A stretch of 64,000 bases of DNA from Roseomonas aerilata DSM 19363 (GCF_000711725.1 NZ_JONP01000010.1:1-64000); one strand, 5' to 3'. Shown: positions 27,002 to 36,679, numbered from the stretch's first letter. Notes: generated by a model not told the origin, from the sequence alone. Made by a program: numbers and translations.

Positions 27002-27772
27002 ATGTGCGGTCGGTATTTTCTTCAGCGCGATCCGGCACGGCTGGCGCGCTACTACGACACGCCGGACGGGAGCCCGACGCCGAACGCGGCGGCGCGATGG
27101 AACATGGCGCCGACCCAGGACGGGGTGGTGCTGCGGCGAAATCCCGAGACGGGGGAGCGGCGGCTGGACCTTCTGCGCTGGGGGCTGGTGCCGCGCTGGG
27201 CGAAGGATGCGCGCGACGGGGCACGGCTGATCAATGCGCGGTCCGATGGGGTGGCGGAGAAGCCGTCCTTCCGGGAGGCCTTCCGGCGGCGGCGCTGCAT
27301 CGTGCCGGCGGACGGGTTCTACGAGTGGCTGACGCCGAAGGAGGCGGAGGCGAAGACGCGGTCGAAGGACCCGAAGCAGCCCTTTGCCGTCGCGCTGACG
27401 AGCGGGGAGCCGATGAGCTTCGCGGGGCTGTGGGAGGGATGGCAGGATCCGGAGGGGAACTGGCTCCGGACCTATTCGATCATCACGACGGAGGCGAATC
27501 CGAAGCAGGCGCCGCTGCACCACCGGATGCCCGTGATCCTGCCCCGGGAGGACTGGGCGGCCTGGCTGGGGGAGGAGGAGGCGCCGGCGGAGCGGCTGCT
27601 GGGGATGCTCAGGCCTTGCCCGCCGGAATGGCTGGCCTGCTGGCCGGTGAGCAAGCGGGTGAACAAGGTGTCGGAGGACGACGAGGCGCTGATCCGGCGG
27701 GATGCGGGGGTGGCGGCGCCGCCGGGTCTGGATGATCCCTCGCCTTACGAGAGCGGGCTGGCCCTCGTTTGA
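27002..27772 (+). CDS. SRAP-domain abasic-site processing protein (HMCES/YedK family)
   Basis: The product has 256 residues. The ATG at 27002 is chosen because Cys2 of MCGRYF must become N-terminal to form the thiazolidine link with abasic sites in single-stranded DNA; GGGAG is 6 bases upstream. Conserved elements are WNMAPTQDGVVL, LLRWGLVPRWAKD, INARSDGVAEKPSFREAF, RCIVPADGFYEW (catalytic Glu) and LHHRMPVIL (catalytic His). The usual role is protection of abasic sites at replication forks. Confidence 0.93.
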   Translation: MCGRYFLQRDPARLARYYDTPDGSPTPNAAARWNMAPTQDGVVLRRNPETGERRLDLLRWGLVPRWAKDARDGARLINARSDGVAEKPSFREAFRRRRCIVPADGFYEWLTPKEAEAKTRSKDPKQPFAVALTSGEPMSFAGLWEGWQDPEGNWLRTYSIITTEANPKQAPLHHRMPVILPREDWAAWLGEEEAPAERLLGMLRPCPPEWLACWPVSKRVNKVSEDDEALIRRDAGVAAPPGLDDPSPYESGLALV

Positions 27773-27789
27773 TGCGGATTCGCGGGTGA

Positions 27790-27824
27790 CGCCGGGAAGA
27801 GGAGGAAGGATCCCTCCTCTTCCC
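27790..27824. terminator. Perfect 14-bp hairpin between convergent genes
   Basis: The arms at 27790-27803 and 27811-27824 are exact complements with a 7-nt loop. It lies between the SRAP gene (stop 27772) and the leftward haloperoxidase-like gene (stop 27890), where a bidirectional terminator is expected. There is no T-run on either side. Confidence 0.6.
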
Positions 27825-27889
27825 GGATCTGCCGAAGGTCGTGCCGCGGATGGCCGGGGGCGGGCAGCCCTCTTCCGTGGCGTGCCCGG

Positions 27890-29191
27890 TCAGGCGATGC
27901 GCTGCACCTGGGTGAGGGCCTGGGTGGCGATGGCGCGGCCGATGCGCTCGCCCTCGTTGCAGGCGGGGCGGAAATGGGCGCCGCACCAGATGCGGCTGTT
28001 CGAGCACTCGGCGAGGGCGGCGGCGAAGCTGGGGAAGGCGCGGGTGGGGCGGCCCTGGCGCTCCAGGGCCTGGTGGGTGAAGGGGAACTCGCCCAGCAGG
28101 CCGGTGATGACGTAGGCGCCGGTGGCGACGTCGGCGCTGTGCCCCGAGGGGTATTCGGGGTGGTAGGGCGTCACGAGCAGGGGCTGCCAGAGCGGGTCGG
28201 CGCGGACGCCGGGGCTGCCGAGGTTGATGGCGGTGACGGGGCGCCAGAAGGCGAAGTGGGCCTTGTAGCCGTAGACGAAGACGTCCGTGTCGGCGTGCGC
28301 GGTGGCGAGGATGGAGACCATCCGCGCGATGTCCCAGACGCCGCCCGCCGGCGGGCGCTCGGCCAGTCGGCGGAGGAGGACGACCATGAGGTTGCGCGGC
28401 AGGAGTTGCGGCACCCAGAAGCGGGCGATGTCGGCCTGTTCCTCGGTGCGGTCGGTGGAGGTGGTGTTGCCGAGGCGACGGGTTTCCGCGAGGGCCTCGA
28501 GGTAGGCGGGGGAGTTGATGTCGGGCGGCGGCGGGCCGAGCAGGGAGTCCCGGCTGGGGAAGAGGAGCGGGCGGGAGAGGTCGTAGTAGCTGTTCCGCCC
28601 GGCCGGCGGGGCGGGGCGCCAGCGGCCCATCTCGGAGAAGACGGGGAAGGTTTCCTTCGCGGGCGGCGTGGGGCCGGCACCGGCGAGGGTGGCGGTGCCG
28701 ATGGCGGTGCCGAGGGCGAGGCCGGCGGTGCGGGCGGTGTCGGAGGGCTCGGCGGCCAGGGTGGCGTCGAGCATGGCGCGGGCCTCGCCCTGGGCGGTGG
28801 GCGCGCTGCGCGCCGCGATGACCGTGTAGGCCGCGGCCGCGAGGGTGACGTCGGGAGAAGCGCCGGTGCCCTCCGGCTCGGAGCCGGCACGGGGAGTCCA
28901 GCGGGCGTAGCGCGGGCGGGCGGCGTTGAGGCCGTCATGCATGGCGCGGGCGGCGAGGGCGATGGAATCGGCGCGGGGCCAGGCGGCGTTGGGGTCGCCG
29001 CAGAGGCGGTCCGTGACGTCCAGCCAGCGGGCGACGGGGCTGGAGAGCGCGGGCTCGGCCATGACGGGCGCGGGGCGCAGGTCGTGGCCCGCGCGCATGG
29101 GGGCCTCGCAGGCGGAAAGCCCCAGGAGGGAAGCGGTGCCACCGAGGAGCGCGCGGCGTGACGGGGCGGAGGTCGGGGCGGTGGGTTTCAT
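27890..29191 (-). CDS. Vanadium-dependent haloperoxidase / PAP2-like secreted lipoprotein
   Basis: The product has 433 residues from the ATG at 29191. The N-terminus has a twin Arg before a hydrophobic stretch and a Cys (SRRALLGGTASLLGLSACEA), consistent with export and lipidation. The C-terminal half carries the vanadate/phosphate site of this superfamily: YKAHFAFWRPVTAI (Lys, Arg), EYPSGHSADVATG (Ser-Gly-His) and SRIWCGAHFR (Arg, His). The N-terminal region resembles the helical bundle of bacterial vanadium haloperoxidase-like proteins. It could be a haloperoxidase or an acid phosphatase; sequence alone does not decide. Confidence 0.85.
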   Translation of the reverse strand: MKPTAPTSAPSRRALLGGTASLLGLSACEAPMRAGHDLRPAPVMAEPALSSPVARWLDVTDRLCGDPNAAWPRADSIALAARAMHDGLNAARPRYARWTPRAGSEPEGTGASPDVTLAAAAYTVIAARSAPTAQGEARAMLDATLAAEPSDTARTAGLALGTAIGTATLAGAGPTPPAKETFPVFSEMGRWRPAPPAGRNSYYDLSRPLLFPSRDSLLGPPPPDINSPAYLEALAETRRLGNTTSTDRTEEQADIARFWVPQLLPRNLMVVLLRRLAERPPAGGVWDIARMVSILATAHADTDVFVYGYKAHFAFWRPVTAINLGSPGVRADPLWQPLLVTPYHPEYPSGHSADVATGAYVITGLLGEFPFTHQALERQGRPTRAFPSFAAALAECSNSRIWCGAHFRPACNEGERIGRAIATQALTQVQRIA

Positions 29192-29366
29192 GGCCGGGTT
29201 CCTCTGCGCAACAGCGATTCGGGACAGGATACGTGCCCTGACCTCTCCGCGGCCAGGGGGGCGTTTGTCGGAATGGCGCGCGGCGCGGGGCGTGCTGTCT
29301 TCCCGCGCCCTGCTGGCGGCCGCCTCCGGTATGGGCCTGCCGGCCGCTCGCCCATCAGGTGGCGGC

Positions 29367-29714
29367 CTAGCTGCCCCGATAGGTGGAGTACGACCAGGGG
29401 GAGCAGAGGAGAGGGACGTGGTAGTGCCCCTGCCCTGCCTTGAGGCCGACGTTGATGGCGACGATGTCGAGATAGCCGGGGTCGCTGCCGCGGGCGGCGA
29501 AATAGGCGCCGACATCGAAGCGCAGCTCGTAGCGGCCGGGGCGGAATTCCTCGGGCGGCAGGAGGGGGGCATCGGTGCGGCCGTCCCCGTCGGTGATGCC
29601 GGCGCGGAGGAGGACGGGCTCGGGCTCCATGCGCCAGAACTCGTAGGCCATTCCCTCGGCGGGGATGCCGTTGGCGGTGTCGAGGACGTGGGTGGAGACG
29701 GCGGAGGGCTTCAT
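29367..29714 (-). CDS. uraH: 5-hydroxyisourate hydrolase (transthyretin-like)
   Basis: The product has 115 residues, typical for this enzyme. It begins VSTHVLDTANGIPA with the catalytic His, contains GYLDIVAINVGL, and ends YSTYRGS, the C-terminal signature of HIU hydrolases. It converts 5-hydroxyisourate to OHCU in urate breakdown. The start overlaps the flavoprotein stop as ATGA, so the two are co-translated. Confidence 0.95.
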   Translation of the reverse strand: MKPSAVSTHVLDTANGIPAEGMAYEFWRMEPEPVLLRAGITDGDGRTDAPLLPPEEFRPGRYELRFDVGAYFAARGSDPGYLDIVAINVGLKAGQGHYHVPLLCSPWSYSTYRGS

Positions 29715-31195
29715 TCGGCGGCGAGCCCGCTGACGTCGGCGACGAGGTTTTCCTGGGGGATTTCGCTCGTCAGCTCGGCCTCCGCGTAGGTGAGGAGGCT
29801 GTCGAGGTGGTGCTCGGCGTCCTCGAGCCAGAGGCGGCGGCAGATGCCGTCCACGAGGCGGGGGGTGCCGTATTTCATGCCGCTGATGGTGGCGCCCGAG
29901 AGGCCCAAGGAGGCGGTGGAGCCGTAGTTGATCATGTGGATGTTGGCGAGGAAGGGGGCGGCGCCGGGGGTCTTCTCGCGCATGGAGAAGTCGTCGCGCA
30001 GGTAGGGGCAGGCGCCGAGGGCGGGGAATTCCTGGCCCTCGGGCGGGGTGTAGACGTCGCGCCAGAGAAGGATGCTCTCGGCGAAGGGGGCGAGCTCAGG
30101 GCGGAGGGAGAGGTCGAAGGCGGTGCCGGTGCCGACGATGACGTGGTCGGCGCGGTGCTCGCCGCGGGGAGTGGTGACGACGACCTCGCCGCCTTCCTCG
30201 CGCACGGCGAGGACCGGGCTGGCCATGTGGAGGTCGTAGCGCGGATCGGAGGCGACGCGGTTCCAGGATTCCTGGGGCGGCGGCTGGTTGAGGGCGAAGA
30301 TGTGCCGCATGAAGCGCCAGCGGGTGGCGTCGGGCATGGCGTAGAGCTGGCCGAGGAAGCCGGCCTGCTCCATCCAGCGGAAGGGGTTCACGCGGGGCAT
30401 CTTCGCGCGGCGGACGAGCATGGTGGCCTTCGTGGCGCCGGCTTCGAGGGCGGTGGCGAGGTTGTCGAAGGCTGAGGCGCCGGCGCCGATGACGATGATG
30501 CGCTTGCCGCGGAGGGCTTCGAAGTCGACGTGGCCGGAGGTGTGGGAGACGCGGGAGGCGGGGAGCCTGTCGAAGGGGGCGGGGATGGACCAGCCGCCCA
30601 TGCCGTCCATGCCGGTGGCGAGGACGAGCTTGCGGGCGCGGATGGTGATCTCGCCCCCCGCGGTGGCGAAGACGAGTTCGAGGGGTTCCGTCGCGCCGGT
30701 GCGGCCGATGCGGAGGAGCTTGTGCTCGTGGGTGACGGGGAGCTGGAGGGTGGCTTCCAGCCAGTCGAGGTAGCGCTGCCAGTCCACCCGGCCGATCTTG
30801 TTCAGCGCTTCCCAGGCCGCCGCGCCGTCGCGGGCGGTGAAGAAGGACTGGGGCGTGAGGGCGGGGATGCCGAGGTCGGGGCCGGTGACGTGCTTGGGCG
30901 TGCGGAGGGTCCGCATGCGCGCGAAGGTGGTCCAGACCCCTGCCCCGCCGGCGGGCGCGGCGTCGAAGATGCGGACGCGCTGGACCCGTTCCCGCAGGAG
31001 GCCGAAGGCGGTGACGAGGCCGGTCTGGCCGGCGCCGATGATGGCGACGTCGAGCACCCCCTCCCCTTTCTCCGGCACCCAGGCGTGGCGGGGGTAGGAG
31101 AGGAGTTCGAGCTGGCGGCGAGCCTCGGCCGCAAGGGCGTCGAGGCCGGGGTGCGGGCGAGTGGCGGCCCCAGGCGGGGTCATGTCGTCGGGCAT
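29711..31195 (-). CDS. FAD/NAD(P)-dependent oxidoreductase (flavin monooxygenase-like)
   Basis: The product has 494 residues from the ATG at 31195 (31183 is an alternative). It has two dinucleotide-binding motifs: IIGAGQTGLVTAFGLL near 50 for FAD and IVIGAGASAFDNLATAL near 220 for NAD(P)H. LVLATGMDGMGGWSIPA between them is the ATG-type hinge of flavoprotein monooxygenases. The C-terminus (MINYGSTASLGLSGATISGM) resembles similar reductases. It is translationally coupled to uraH and divergent from an M20 amidohydrolase gene, so a role in purine or related N-heterocycle catabolism is plausible. It is not a recognisable HpxO-type urate hydroxylase. Confidence 0.75.
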   Translation of the reverse strand: MPDDMTPPGAATRPHPGLDALAAEARRQLELLSYPRHAWVPEKGEGVLDVAIIGAGQTGLVTAFGLLRERVQRVRIFDAAPAGGAGVWTTFARMRTLRTPKHVTGPDLGIPALTPQSFFTARDGAAAWEALNKIGRVDWQRYLDWLEATLQLPVTHEHKLLRIGRTGATEPLELVFATAGGEITIRARKLVLATGMDGMGGWSIPAPFDRLPASRVSHTSGHVDFEALRGKRIIVIGAGASAFDNLATALEAGATKATMLVRRAKMPRVNPFRWMEQAGFLGQLYAMPDATRWRFMRHIFALNQPPPQESWNRVASDPRYDLHMASPVLAVREEGGEVVVTTPRGEHRADHVIVGTGTAFDLSLRPELAPFAESILLWRDVYTPPEGQEFPALGACPYLRDDFSMREKTPGAAPFLANIHMINYGSTASLGLSGATISGMKYGTPRLVDGICRRLWLEDAEHHLDSLLTYAEAELTSEIPQENLVADVSGLAAE

Positions 31196-31363
31196 GCGGG
31201 GTGACGTCCGGGGATCGGAGGGGGAAGTCGTTCGGGTTCTGCTTAGCACGTCCTGCCTAGCACGCGGCGTGCCGGGTTTCACGCGGGCGCGAAATGGGGG
31301 CGGGTTGATCTCGCCGGCCCCGGCACGGCAAATGGGCGCAGCCCGAACCAGCAGGACCATGCC

Positions 31364-32653
31364 ATGAGCGCCAGCACCGCCCCCAACCTGATCGCGGCCG
31401 TGAGCGAGGCCCGGCAATGGGACCGGCTGATGGAGCTGGCGAAGTTGGGCGCCATCACGGGCATGGACGGCTCGCCGGGGGTGAACCGGCCCTGCCTTTC
31501 GCCGCTGGACCGCGAGGCGCGGCGGCTGATGATCGGCTGGGCCGAGGGGCTCGGCCTGGCGGTGACGGTCGATGAGATCGGCAACCTGTTCTTCCGCCAC
31601 GAGGGAACGGACCCCGAGGCGGCGCCGGTGCTGACGGGCAGCCACATGGACAGCCAGCCGAATGGCGGGCGTTTCGACGGCATCTGGGGCGTGGTGGCGG
31701 GGCTGGAAGCCGTGCAGGCGATCCGCGAGGCCGGTGTTGCGACGAAGCGGCCGATCGAGGTGGTGGCCTGGACGAACGAGGAGGGCGGGCGTTTCGCGCC
31801 GGGCTGCATGGGCAGCATGGCCTGGTCGAAGTTCAAGCCGTCCAACGCCTGGGACGAGGTGCGCGACCTGGAGGGGGTGAGCTTCCGGCAGGCATTGGAC
31901 GAGCACCGCAAGGCGGAGGCCGATCTTTCGATGCGGCCGCTGGGGGGCAAGCCCTTCGCCTATCTGGAGGCCCATATCGAGCAGGGGCCGCTGCTGGAGA
32001 CGGAGGGCAAAGATATCGGCGTGGTGACCGGCATCCAGGGCAGCCGCTGGTTCATCGTGGAGATCACGGGCGAGACGGCGCATGCGGGGACCTCGCCGGT
32101 TTCGACGCGGCGCGATGCCGTGCAGGACATGATCCGGGCGGTGACCGCGCTGAATGCGCTGATGACGGACCCGACGGATGTGCTGCGCTTCACGGTAGGG
32201 CAGATCGAGGTGTTCCCGAACACATCGAACACCGTGGCGGACCGGGTGCGCTTCACGATCGATTTCCGCCATCCCGACAAGGAGCTGCTGATCACCAACG
32301 GGGACGCGATCGAGCCGACGATCCGCAGCGCCGTGAAGGCCTGCGACGTGGTGGTGACGGAGCGCTTCCACGCGCTGCCCGTGGAGTTCGACGCGGTGGT
32401 GGTGGATGCGGTGGAGGACGCGGCGACGGCGCAGGGACTTTCGAGCCAGCGGATGCCGAGCGGGGCTTTCCACGACGCGCAGTTCCTGGTGCCGATCTGC
32501 CCGGCGGGGATGCTGTTCGTGCCGAGCCGCAACGGGGTGAGCCATAATCCGGCGGAGTATTCCTCGCCCTCGCAGCTGGCGGCGGGGGCGCGGGTGCTGG
32601 CGGCGGCGCTGGTGGCCCTGGCGAACAAGGAGACGGCGTCGCCGGCCTTCTGA
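31364..32653 (+). CDS. M20-family Zn-dependent hydrolase (allantoate amidohydrolase / N-carbamoyl-amino acid hydrolase)
   Basis: The product has 429 residues. The family motifs are intact: GSHMDSQPNGGRFDG and WTNEEGGRFAPGCMGS for the two-metal site, YLEAHIEQGPLLE, GETAHAGTSPVSTRRDA in the lid domain, SGAFHDAQFL and PSRNGVSHNPAEYS near the C-terminus. It hydrolyses N-carbamoyl or ureido substrates such as allantoate or beta-ureidopropionate in the cytoplasm; which one is not decided by sequence. It is divergent from the flavoprotein-uraH pair with 168 bases between, where shared regulation may lie. Confidence 0.88.
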   Translation: MSASTAPNLIAAVSEARQWDRLMELAKLGAITGMDGSPGVNRPCLSPLDREARRLMIGWAEGLGLAVTVDEIGNLFFRHEGTDPEAAPVLTGSHMDSQPNGGRFDGIWGVVAGLEAVQAIREAGVATKRPIEVVAWTNEEGGRFAPGCMGSMAWSKFKPSNAWDEVRDLEGVSFRQALDEHRKAEADLSMRPLGGKPFAYLEAHIEQGPLLETEGKDIGVVTGIQGSRWFIVEITGETAHAGTSPVSTRRDAVQDMIRAVTALNALMTDPTDVLRFTVGQIEVFPNTSNTVADRVRFTIDFRHPDKELLITNGDAIEPTIRSAVKACDVVVTERFHALPVEFDAVVVDAVEDAATAQGLSSQRMPSGAFHDAQFLVPICPAGMLFVPSRNGVSHNPAEYSSPSQLAAGARVLAAALVALANKETASPAF

Positions 32654-32694
32654 GGAGGCGGGCAGGGAACGGGGGATCCTGGATCGGGGGGACG

Positions 32695-33333
32695 ATGAGG
32701 GGACGGTCTTTTGCCGGGGCGCTGGCGCTGGCGCGGGCACCGGCCGGCGTTGCGGCGCTCCTGTGCCTTCTGCTGGCCCTGCAAGGCTGCGCGGGGACGG
32801 AACCGCCGCGGGAGGCGGGCGGGGCGGGGCCGGCGCCCGCCTCCGCGCCCAGCGTCGTGGTGGACACGCTCGTGAGGGGCTGTCTGGCCAATCTTGGTTC
32901 GGGGACGAGGCTGGCGGACTGGGCGCGGAATAGCCGCTTCACCCCTGCCCGGGCGGAATTCGCGGCGGCGATCGGCGTCCCCGCGGGTTACTCGACCTGG
33001 GTCTTCCTGTGGCCGGGGATGGACGTGGCGATGGCGTTCGGCGGCGATGGCATTACCTGCCATGTCTATGCGCGGAAGGCGGACCCCGAGGCGACCCGGT
33101 CCCTCTTCATCGGGGTCGCCGAGGCTGCGCGGAGGCCCGGCATTCTCGTGGAGAGGGAAATCGATCGGGAGGCGGTGCAGAACGGCCGATCGGCGCAGCA
33201 GGTCGGCTTCCGGATCCGCGCCGAAGCAGGGCGGGCGGGAGTGCCGGATCGCTTCATGCTGCTGACCGTCAACAGGGCGGCGGACGCGCGACTGCAGGCG
33301 CTCGGGACGGCATCGCTCGTCGCGGGCCGGTAG
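32695..33333 (+). CDS. Putative lipoprotein of unknown function
   Basis: The product has 212 residues. A hydrophobic leader ends in the lipobox LQGC with Cys32. The mature part starts with a Gly/Ala/Pro-rich spacer and then an unrecognised globular domain with a single conserved-looking Cys in VRGCLANLG. It starts 42 bases after the amidohydrolase stop, so it may share that transcript. No function is assigned. Confidence 0.7.
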   Translation: MRGRSFAGALALARAPAGVAALLCLLLALQGCAGTEPPREAGGAGPAPASAPSVVVDTLVRGCLANLGSGTRLADWARNSRFTPARAEFAAAIGVPAGYSTWVFLWPGMDVAMAFGGDGITCHVYARKADPEATRSLFIGVAEAARRPGILVEREIDREAVQNGRSAQQVGFRIRAEAGRAGVPDRFMLLTVNRAADARLQALGTASLVAGR

Positions 33334-33473
33334 CGCCGGGACCGGGAGCGCGGCGTCTCGCCGCCGCGCGTCCGGGATCGAGGGCCCCGCGCAGGGAGGC
33401 CGGCGATCCGCCGGAGGCCGCCGGGCGGCTTCCGGGAATCGCCGGCTTCAGGGCCGGGATGGCATCCGGCCTG

Positions 33474-34013
33474 TTACTTCGGCGCCAGCACCATGATCAT
33501 CTGGCGGTTTTCCAGCCGGGGCATGGACTCCACCTTCGTCGCCTCGGCCATCTCGGTGCGGATGCGCTCGAGCACCTTCACGCCGAGATCCTGGTGCGCC
33601 ATCTCGCGGCCGCGGAAGCGGAGGGTGACCTTCACCTTGTCCCCTTCCTCGATGAAGCCCTTCATCTGGCGCATCTTCACTTCGTAATCGTGGTCGTCGA
33701 TGTTCGGACGAACCTTGATTTCCTTGATCTCGACGACCTTCTGGCGCTTGCGCGCCTCGTTAGCCTTCTTCTGCTGCTCGTACTTGAACTTGCCGAAATC
33801 GGTGATCTTGCAGACTGGCGGATCGGCGTTCGGGCTGATCTCGAGCAGGTCCATTCCGACGTCGTAGGCGCGGGCCAGGGCCTCGCGCGCCGTCATCACG
33901 CCCTGCATCTCACCGTCCTGGTCGATCAGGCGGACCTGGGGCGCGCGGATCTCCTCGTTTACCCGCGGTCCGTCGCGGGTCGGGAGGGTGTTGGGCAATG
34001 GGCCTCGGGCCAG
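33474..34013 (-). CDS. infC: Translation initiation factor IF-3, probable CTG start
   Basis: The product has 179 residues from a CTG at 34013, or 174 from a TTG at 33998. IF-3 features are [20 protein letters not shown] at the N-terminus, [20 protein letters not shown] before the linker helix, and [30 protein letters not shown] in the C-domain. GAGGAG lies exactly 6 bases before the CTG (start [17 protein letters not shown]) but 21 bases before the TTG, which favours the CTG. Rare infC start codons allow IF-3 to repress its own translation in E. coli (AUU there). It lies downstream of thrS on the same strand. Confidence 0.93.
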   Translation of the reverse strand: MARGPLPNTLPTRDGPRVNEEIRAPQVRLIDQDGEMQGVMTAREALARAYDVGMDLLEISPNADPPVCKITDFGKFKYEQQKKANEARKRQKVVEIKEIKVRPNIDDHDYEVKMRQMKGFIEEGDKVKVTLRFRGREMAHQDLGVKVLERIRTEMAEATKVESMPRLENRQMIMVLAPK

Positions 34014-34093
34014 GGTCGTCTCCTCTGATGGTGGAAGGGTGGATTTATGGTGCGCGGCGGGTGCGTCTGCAACCTTCGCGTGGTGGGGTCAAG

Positions 34094-34121
34094 CCGGATT
34101 CGGCGGGTTGGCCGAATCCGG
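34094..34121 (-). promoter_or_regulatory. Perfect 11-bp hairpin between thrS and infC
   Basis: The arms at 34094-34104 and 34111-34121 are exact complements around a 6-nt loop. It lies 8 bases after the thrS stop and about 80 bases before the infC start. There is no T-run, so partial termination or processing rather than full termination is likely. Confidence 0.55.
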
Positions 34122-34128
34122 GCCGGGG

Positions 34129-36090
34129 TCAGGCGGCAGCGGCCTCGGCGGCGGGGGCCTGGCGGAGGTCCGGAGCGGCGGACTCGGCCAGGAGGCGGGC
34201 AATGGCGTCGGGGAGGGAGAGGGTCTCCTGCTCCCGCCCCGGGAGGCGGCGGAGGACGATGACCCGCTCCTCGGCCTCTCGCCGGCCGACCACCGCGAGG
34301 ACGGGGACGCGGGCCTCGATGTGCTCGGCGACCTTGCGGTTGATCTTCTCGTTGCGGGTGTCGGTCGCGACGTTCAGGCCGGCGGCGCGCATGGCGGCGG
34401 CGACTTCCTCGGCATAGGGGGCGGCGTCGTCCACGATGGTGGCGACGACGACCTGCACGGGAGCGAGCCAGAGCGGGAAGCGGCCGGCGTGCTCCTCGAT
34501 GAGGATGCCGAGGAAGCGCTCGAAGGAGCCGAGGATGGCGCGGTGAAGCATGACGGGGCGGTGCTTGGCGCCGTCCTCACCCACGTATTCGGCGTCCAGG
34601 CGCTCGGGGAGGACGAAATCGACCTGAAGCGTGCCGCACTGCCAGTCGCGGCCGATGGCGTCGCGAAGGACGAATTCGAGCTTCGGGCCGTAGAAGGCGC
34701 CCTCCCCCGGGTTCAGCTCGTACTCGACGCCGGCGGTGGCGCAGGCCTCGCGCAGCGCGCCCTCCGCGCGGTCCCAGGTGGCGTCGTCGCCGGCGCGGGT
34801 GGCGGGGCGGTCGCTGAACTTCACGCGGAAGGAGTTGAAGCCGAAGTCGCGGTAGATGGAGGAGAGGAGGGCGACGAAGCGCACCGTCTCATCCGCGATC
34901 TGGTTCTCCGTGCAGAAGATGTGCGCGTCGTCCTGGGTGAAGGCGCGCACGCGCATGATGCCGTGCAGCGCGCCGCTGGGCTCGTAGCGGTGGCAGGCGC
35001 CGAACTCGGCCATGCGGAGGGGGAGCTGGCGGTAGCTGCGGATGCCCTGGTTGAAGATCTGCACGTGGCAGGGGCAGTTCATGGGCTTCAGCGCGAGGAC
35101 GCGGTCCTTCTCGGACTCGTCCTCCACCGTCGCGATGAACATGCTCTCGCGGAACTTCTCCCAGTGGCCGGACTCGATCCAGAGCTTGCGGTCGAGGAGC
35201 TGGGGGGTCTTCACCTCATCGTAGCCGGCGGCGTCGAGGCGGCGGCGCATGTAGTCCTCGACCGTGCGGTAGAGGCGCCAGCCCTTAGGGTGCCAGAAGA
35301 TGCTGCCCGTCGCCTCCTCCTGGAGATGGAAGAGGTCCATCTCCTTGCCGATGCGGCGGTGGTCGCGCTTCTCGGCCTCCTCCAGCATGGTGAGGTGGGC
35401 TTCGAGCTCCTTCGCGTCGCGCCAGGCGGTGCCGTAGATGCGCGAGAGGACGGGGTTGCGGTGGTCGCCGCGCCAGTAGGCGCCGGCCACCTTCTGGAGC
35501 TTGAAGGCGGTGCCGATGTCGCCCGTGCCGCGCATGTGCGGGCCGCGGCAGAGATCGAGCCAGTCGCCCTGGCGGTAGATGCTGATGACCTCGCTCTCGG
35601 GGAGGTCCTGGATCAGCTCGGCCTTGAAGCGCTCGCCCTTGTTCTCGAAGAAGGCGATGGCTTCCTCGCGCGGCCATTCCTCGCGCGTGAAGGGAGCGTT
35701 GCGGGCGATGATCTCCCGCATCTTCGCCTCAATCGCCGGGAAGTCCTCGGGGGTGAAGGGCTGGTTGCGGGCGAAGTCGTAGTAGAAGCCGTTCTCGATC
35801 GCCGGGCCGATGGTGACCTGGGTGCCGGGGAAGAGTTCCTGCACCGCCTCGGCCAGCACGTGGGCGGTGTCGTGGCGGATGAGGCCGAGCGCCTCGGGGT
35901 CCTTGCGCGTGATGAAGCGCAGGCGGGCGTCGTGCTCGATGGGGCGGGAGAGGTCGCGCAGCGCGCCGTCCACCTCCATGGCGAGGGCGGCCTTGGCGAG
36001 GCCCGGGCCGATGGACGCGGCCACGGTGGTGCCCGTGACGGGACCGTCGAAGGATCGAACGGAACCATCGGGCAGCGTGATCGCGGGCAT
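34129..36090 (-). CDS. thrS: Threonyl-tRNA synthetase
   Basis: The product has 653 residues, full length. It contains an N-terminal TGS domain (residues 1-60), the editing domain with [17 protein letters not shown], and the class II catalytic core: [15 protein letters not shown] (zinc Cys), [20 protein letters not shown] (motif 2), [10 protein letters not shown] (zinc His), and [20 protein letters not shown] (motif 3 with final zinc His). The C-terminal anticodon-binding domain follows. It charges tRNA-Thr and is followed on the same strand by infC. Confidence 0.97.
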   Translation of the reverse strand: MPAITLPDGSVRSFDGPVTGTTVAASIGPGLAKAALAMEVDGALRDLSRPIEHDARLRFITRKDPEALGLIRHDTAHVLAEAVQELFPGTQVTIGPAIENGFYYDFARNQPFTPEDFPAIEAKMREIIARNAPFTREEWPREEAIAFFENKGERFKAELIQDLPESEVISIYRQGDWLDLCRGPHMRGTGDIGTAFKLQKVAGAYWRGDHRNPVLSRIYGTAWRDAKELEAHLTMLEEAEKRDHRRIGKEMDLFHLQEEATGSIFWHPKGWRLYRTVEDYMRRRLDAAGYDEVKTPQLLDRKLWIESGHWEKFRESMFIATVEDESEKDRVLALKPMNCPCHVQIFNQGIRSYRQLPLRMAEFGACHRYEPSGALHGIMRVRAFTQDDAHIFCTENQIADETVRFVALLSSIYRDFGFNSFRVKFSDRPATRAGDDATWDRAEGALREACATAGVEYELNPGEGAFYGPKLEFVLRDAIGRDWQCGTLQVDFVLPERLDAEYVGEDGAKHRPVMLHRAILGSFERFLGILIEEHAGRFPLWLAPVQVVVATIVDDAAPYAEEVAAAMRAAGLNVATDTRNEKINRKVAEHIEARVPVLAVVGRREAEERVIVLRRLPGREQETLSLPDAIARLLAESAAPDLRQAPAAEAAAA

Positions 36091-36244
36091 GGGGGCTTGG
36101 CGGCCTTCCTGGGAGATAAGGGGCGGGAGAGGTGGCAGGCGGCCCGGCCGAGGTCAAGCGCCGGCGGGGCGGGGCTGGGGTGCGCGCGGTGGCGACACGC
36201 CGCTGGGCGAGCGCCTTGCGCCCCTGCCTCGCCGCCCGCCGGGG

Positions 36245-36610
36245 TCAGGGCGCCGGGGGGTCCAGGAAGGTGTAGAGCGACGCGATCTTTCCCCCGCGCA
36301 CGAGGATAACGTCCAGGCCGGTGACGCGGGGCGGCTCGCTGGGCGGGCCGAAGCCCCAGGCGAGGCGGCCCGCGTCCTGCGCGCCTTGCGCCGGGCCGGT
36401 GGCCTGGAAGACCCAGCCGGGGGAGCGCGCCAGCAGTTCCTCCACGAAGCGGTCGAGTGCGTCGTGGCCGGTCCTGCTCCCGTCGGAGTCGGCGAAGACG
36501 GCGTCCTCGGTGAAGAGGGCCGCGATGCCGGCGCGGCGGCGGGCGGGATCGGCCTCCTCGAAGACCTCGTGCAGGTTGCGGGTGAGGAGGGATGCGATGG
36601 GGTCGGGCAT
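36245..36610 (-). CDS. SnoaL-like / NTF2-fold protein
   Basis: The product has 121 residues with the NTF2-like pattern: RNLHEVFEEADPARRRAGIA, LFTEDAVFADSDG, then FVEELLARSPGWVF, VTGLDVILVRGGKIASLYTFLD. Such proteins bind small molecules or act as isomerases or hydrolases. The gene lies 69 bases downstream of an SDR gene on the same strand, so the two may be co-transcribed. Substrate unknown. Confidence 0.8.
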   Translation of the reverse strand: MPDPIASLLTRNLHEVFEEADPARRRAGIAALFTEDAVFADSDGSRTGHDALDRFVEELLARSPGWVFQATGPAQGAQDAGRLAWGFGPPSEPPRVTGLDVILVRGGKIASLYTFLDPPAP

Positions 36611-36679
36611 TGCTGGTGCTCCTGGGCCGGAACGCGCGGCGCGTCCCGGCCCCGCCTATTGGAGGGGTCTGCCGGCGGG

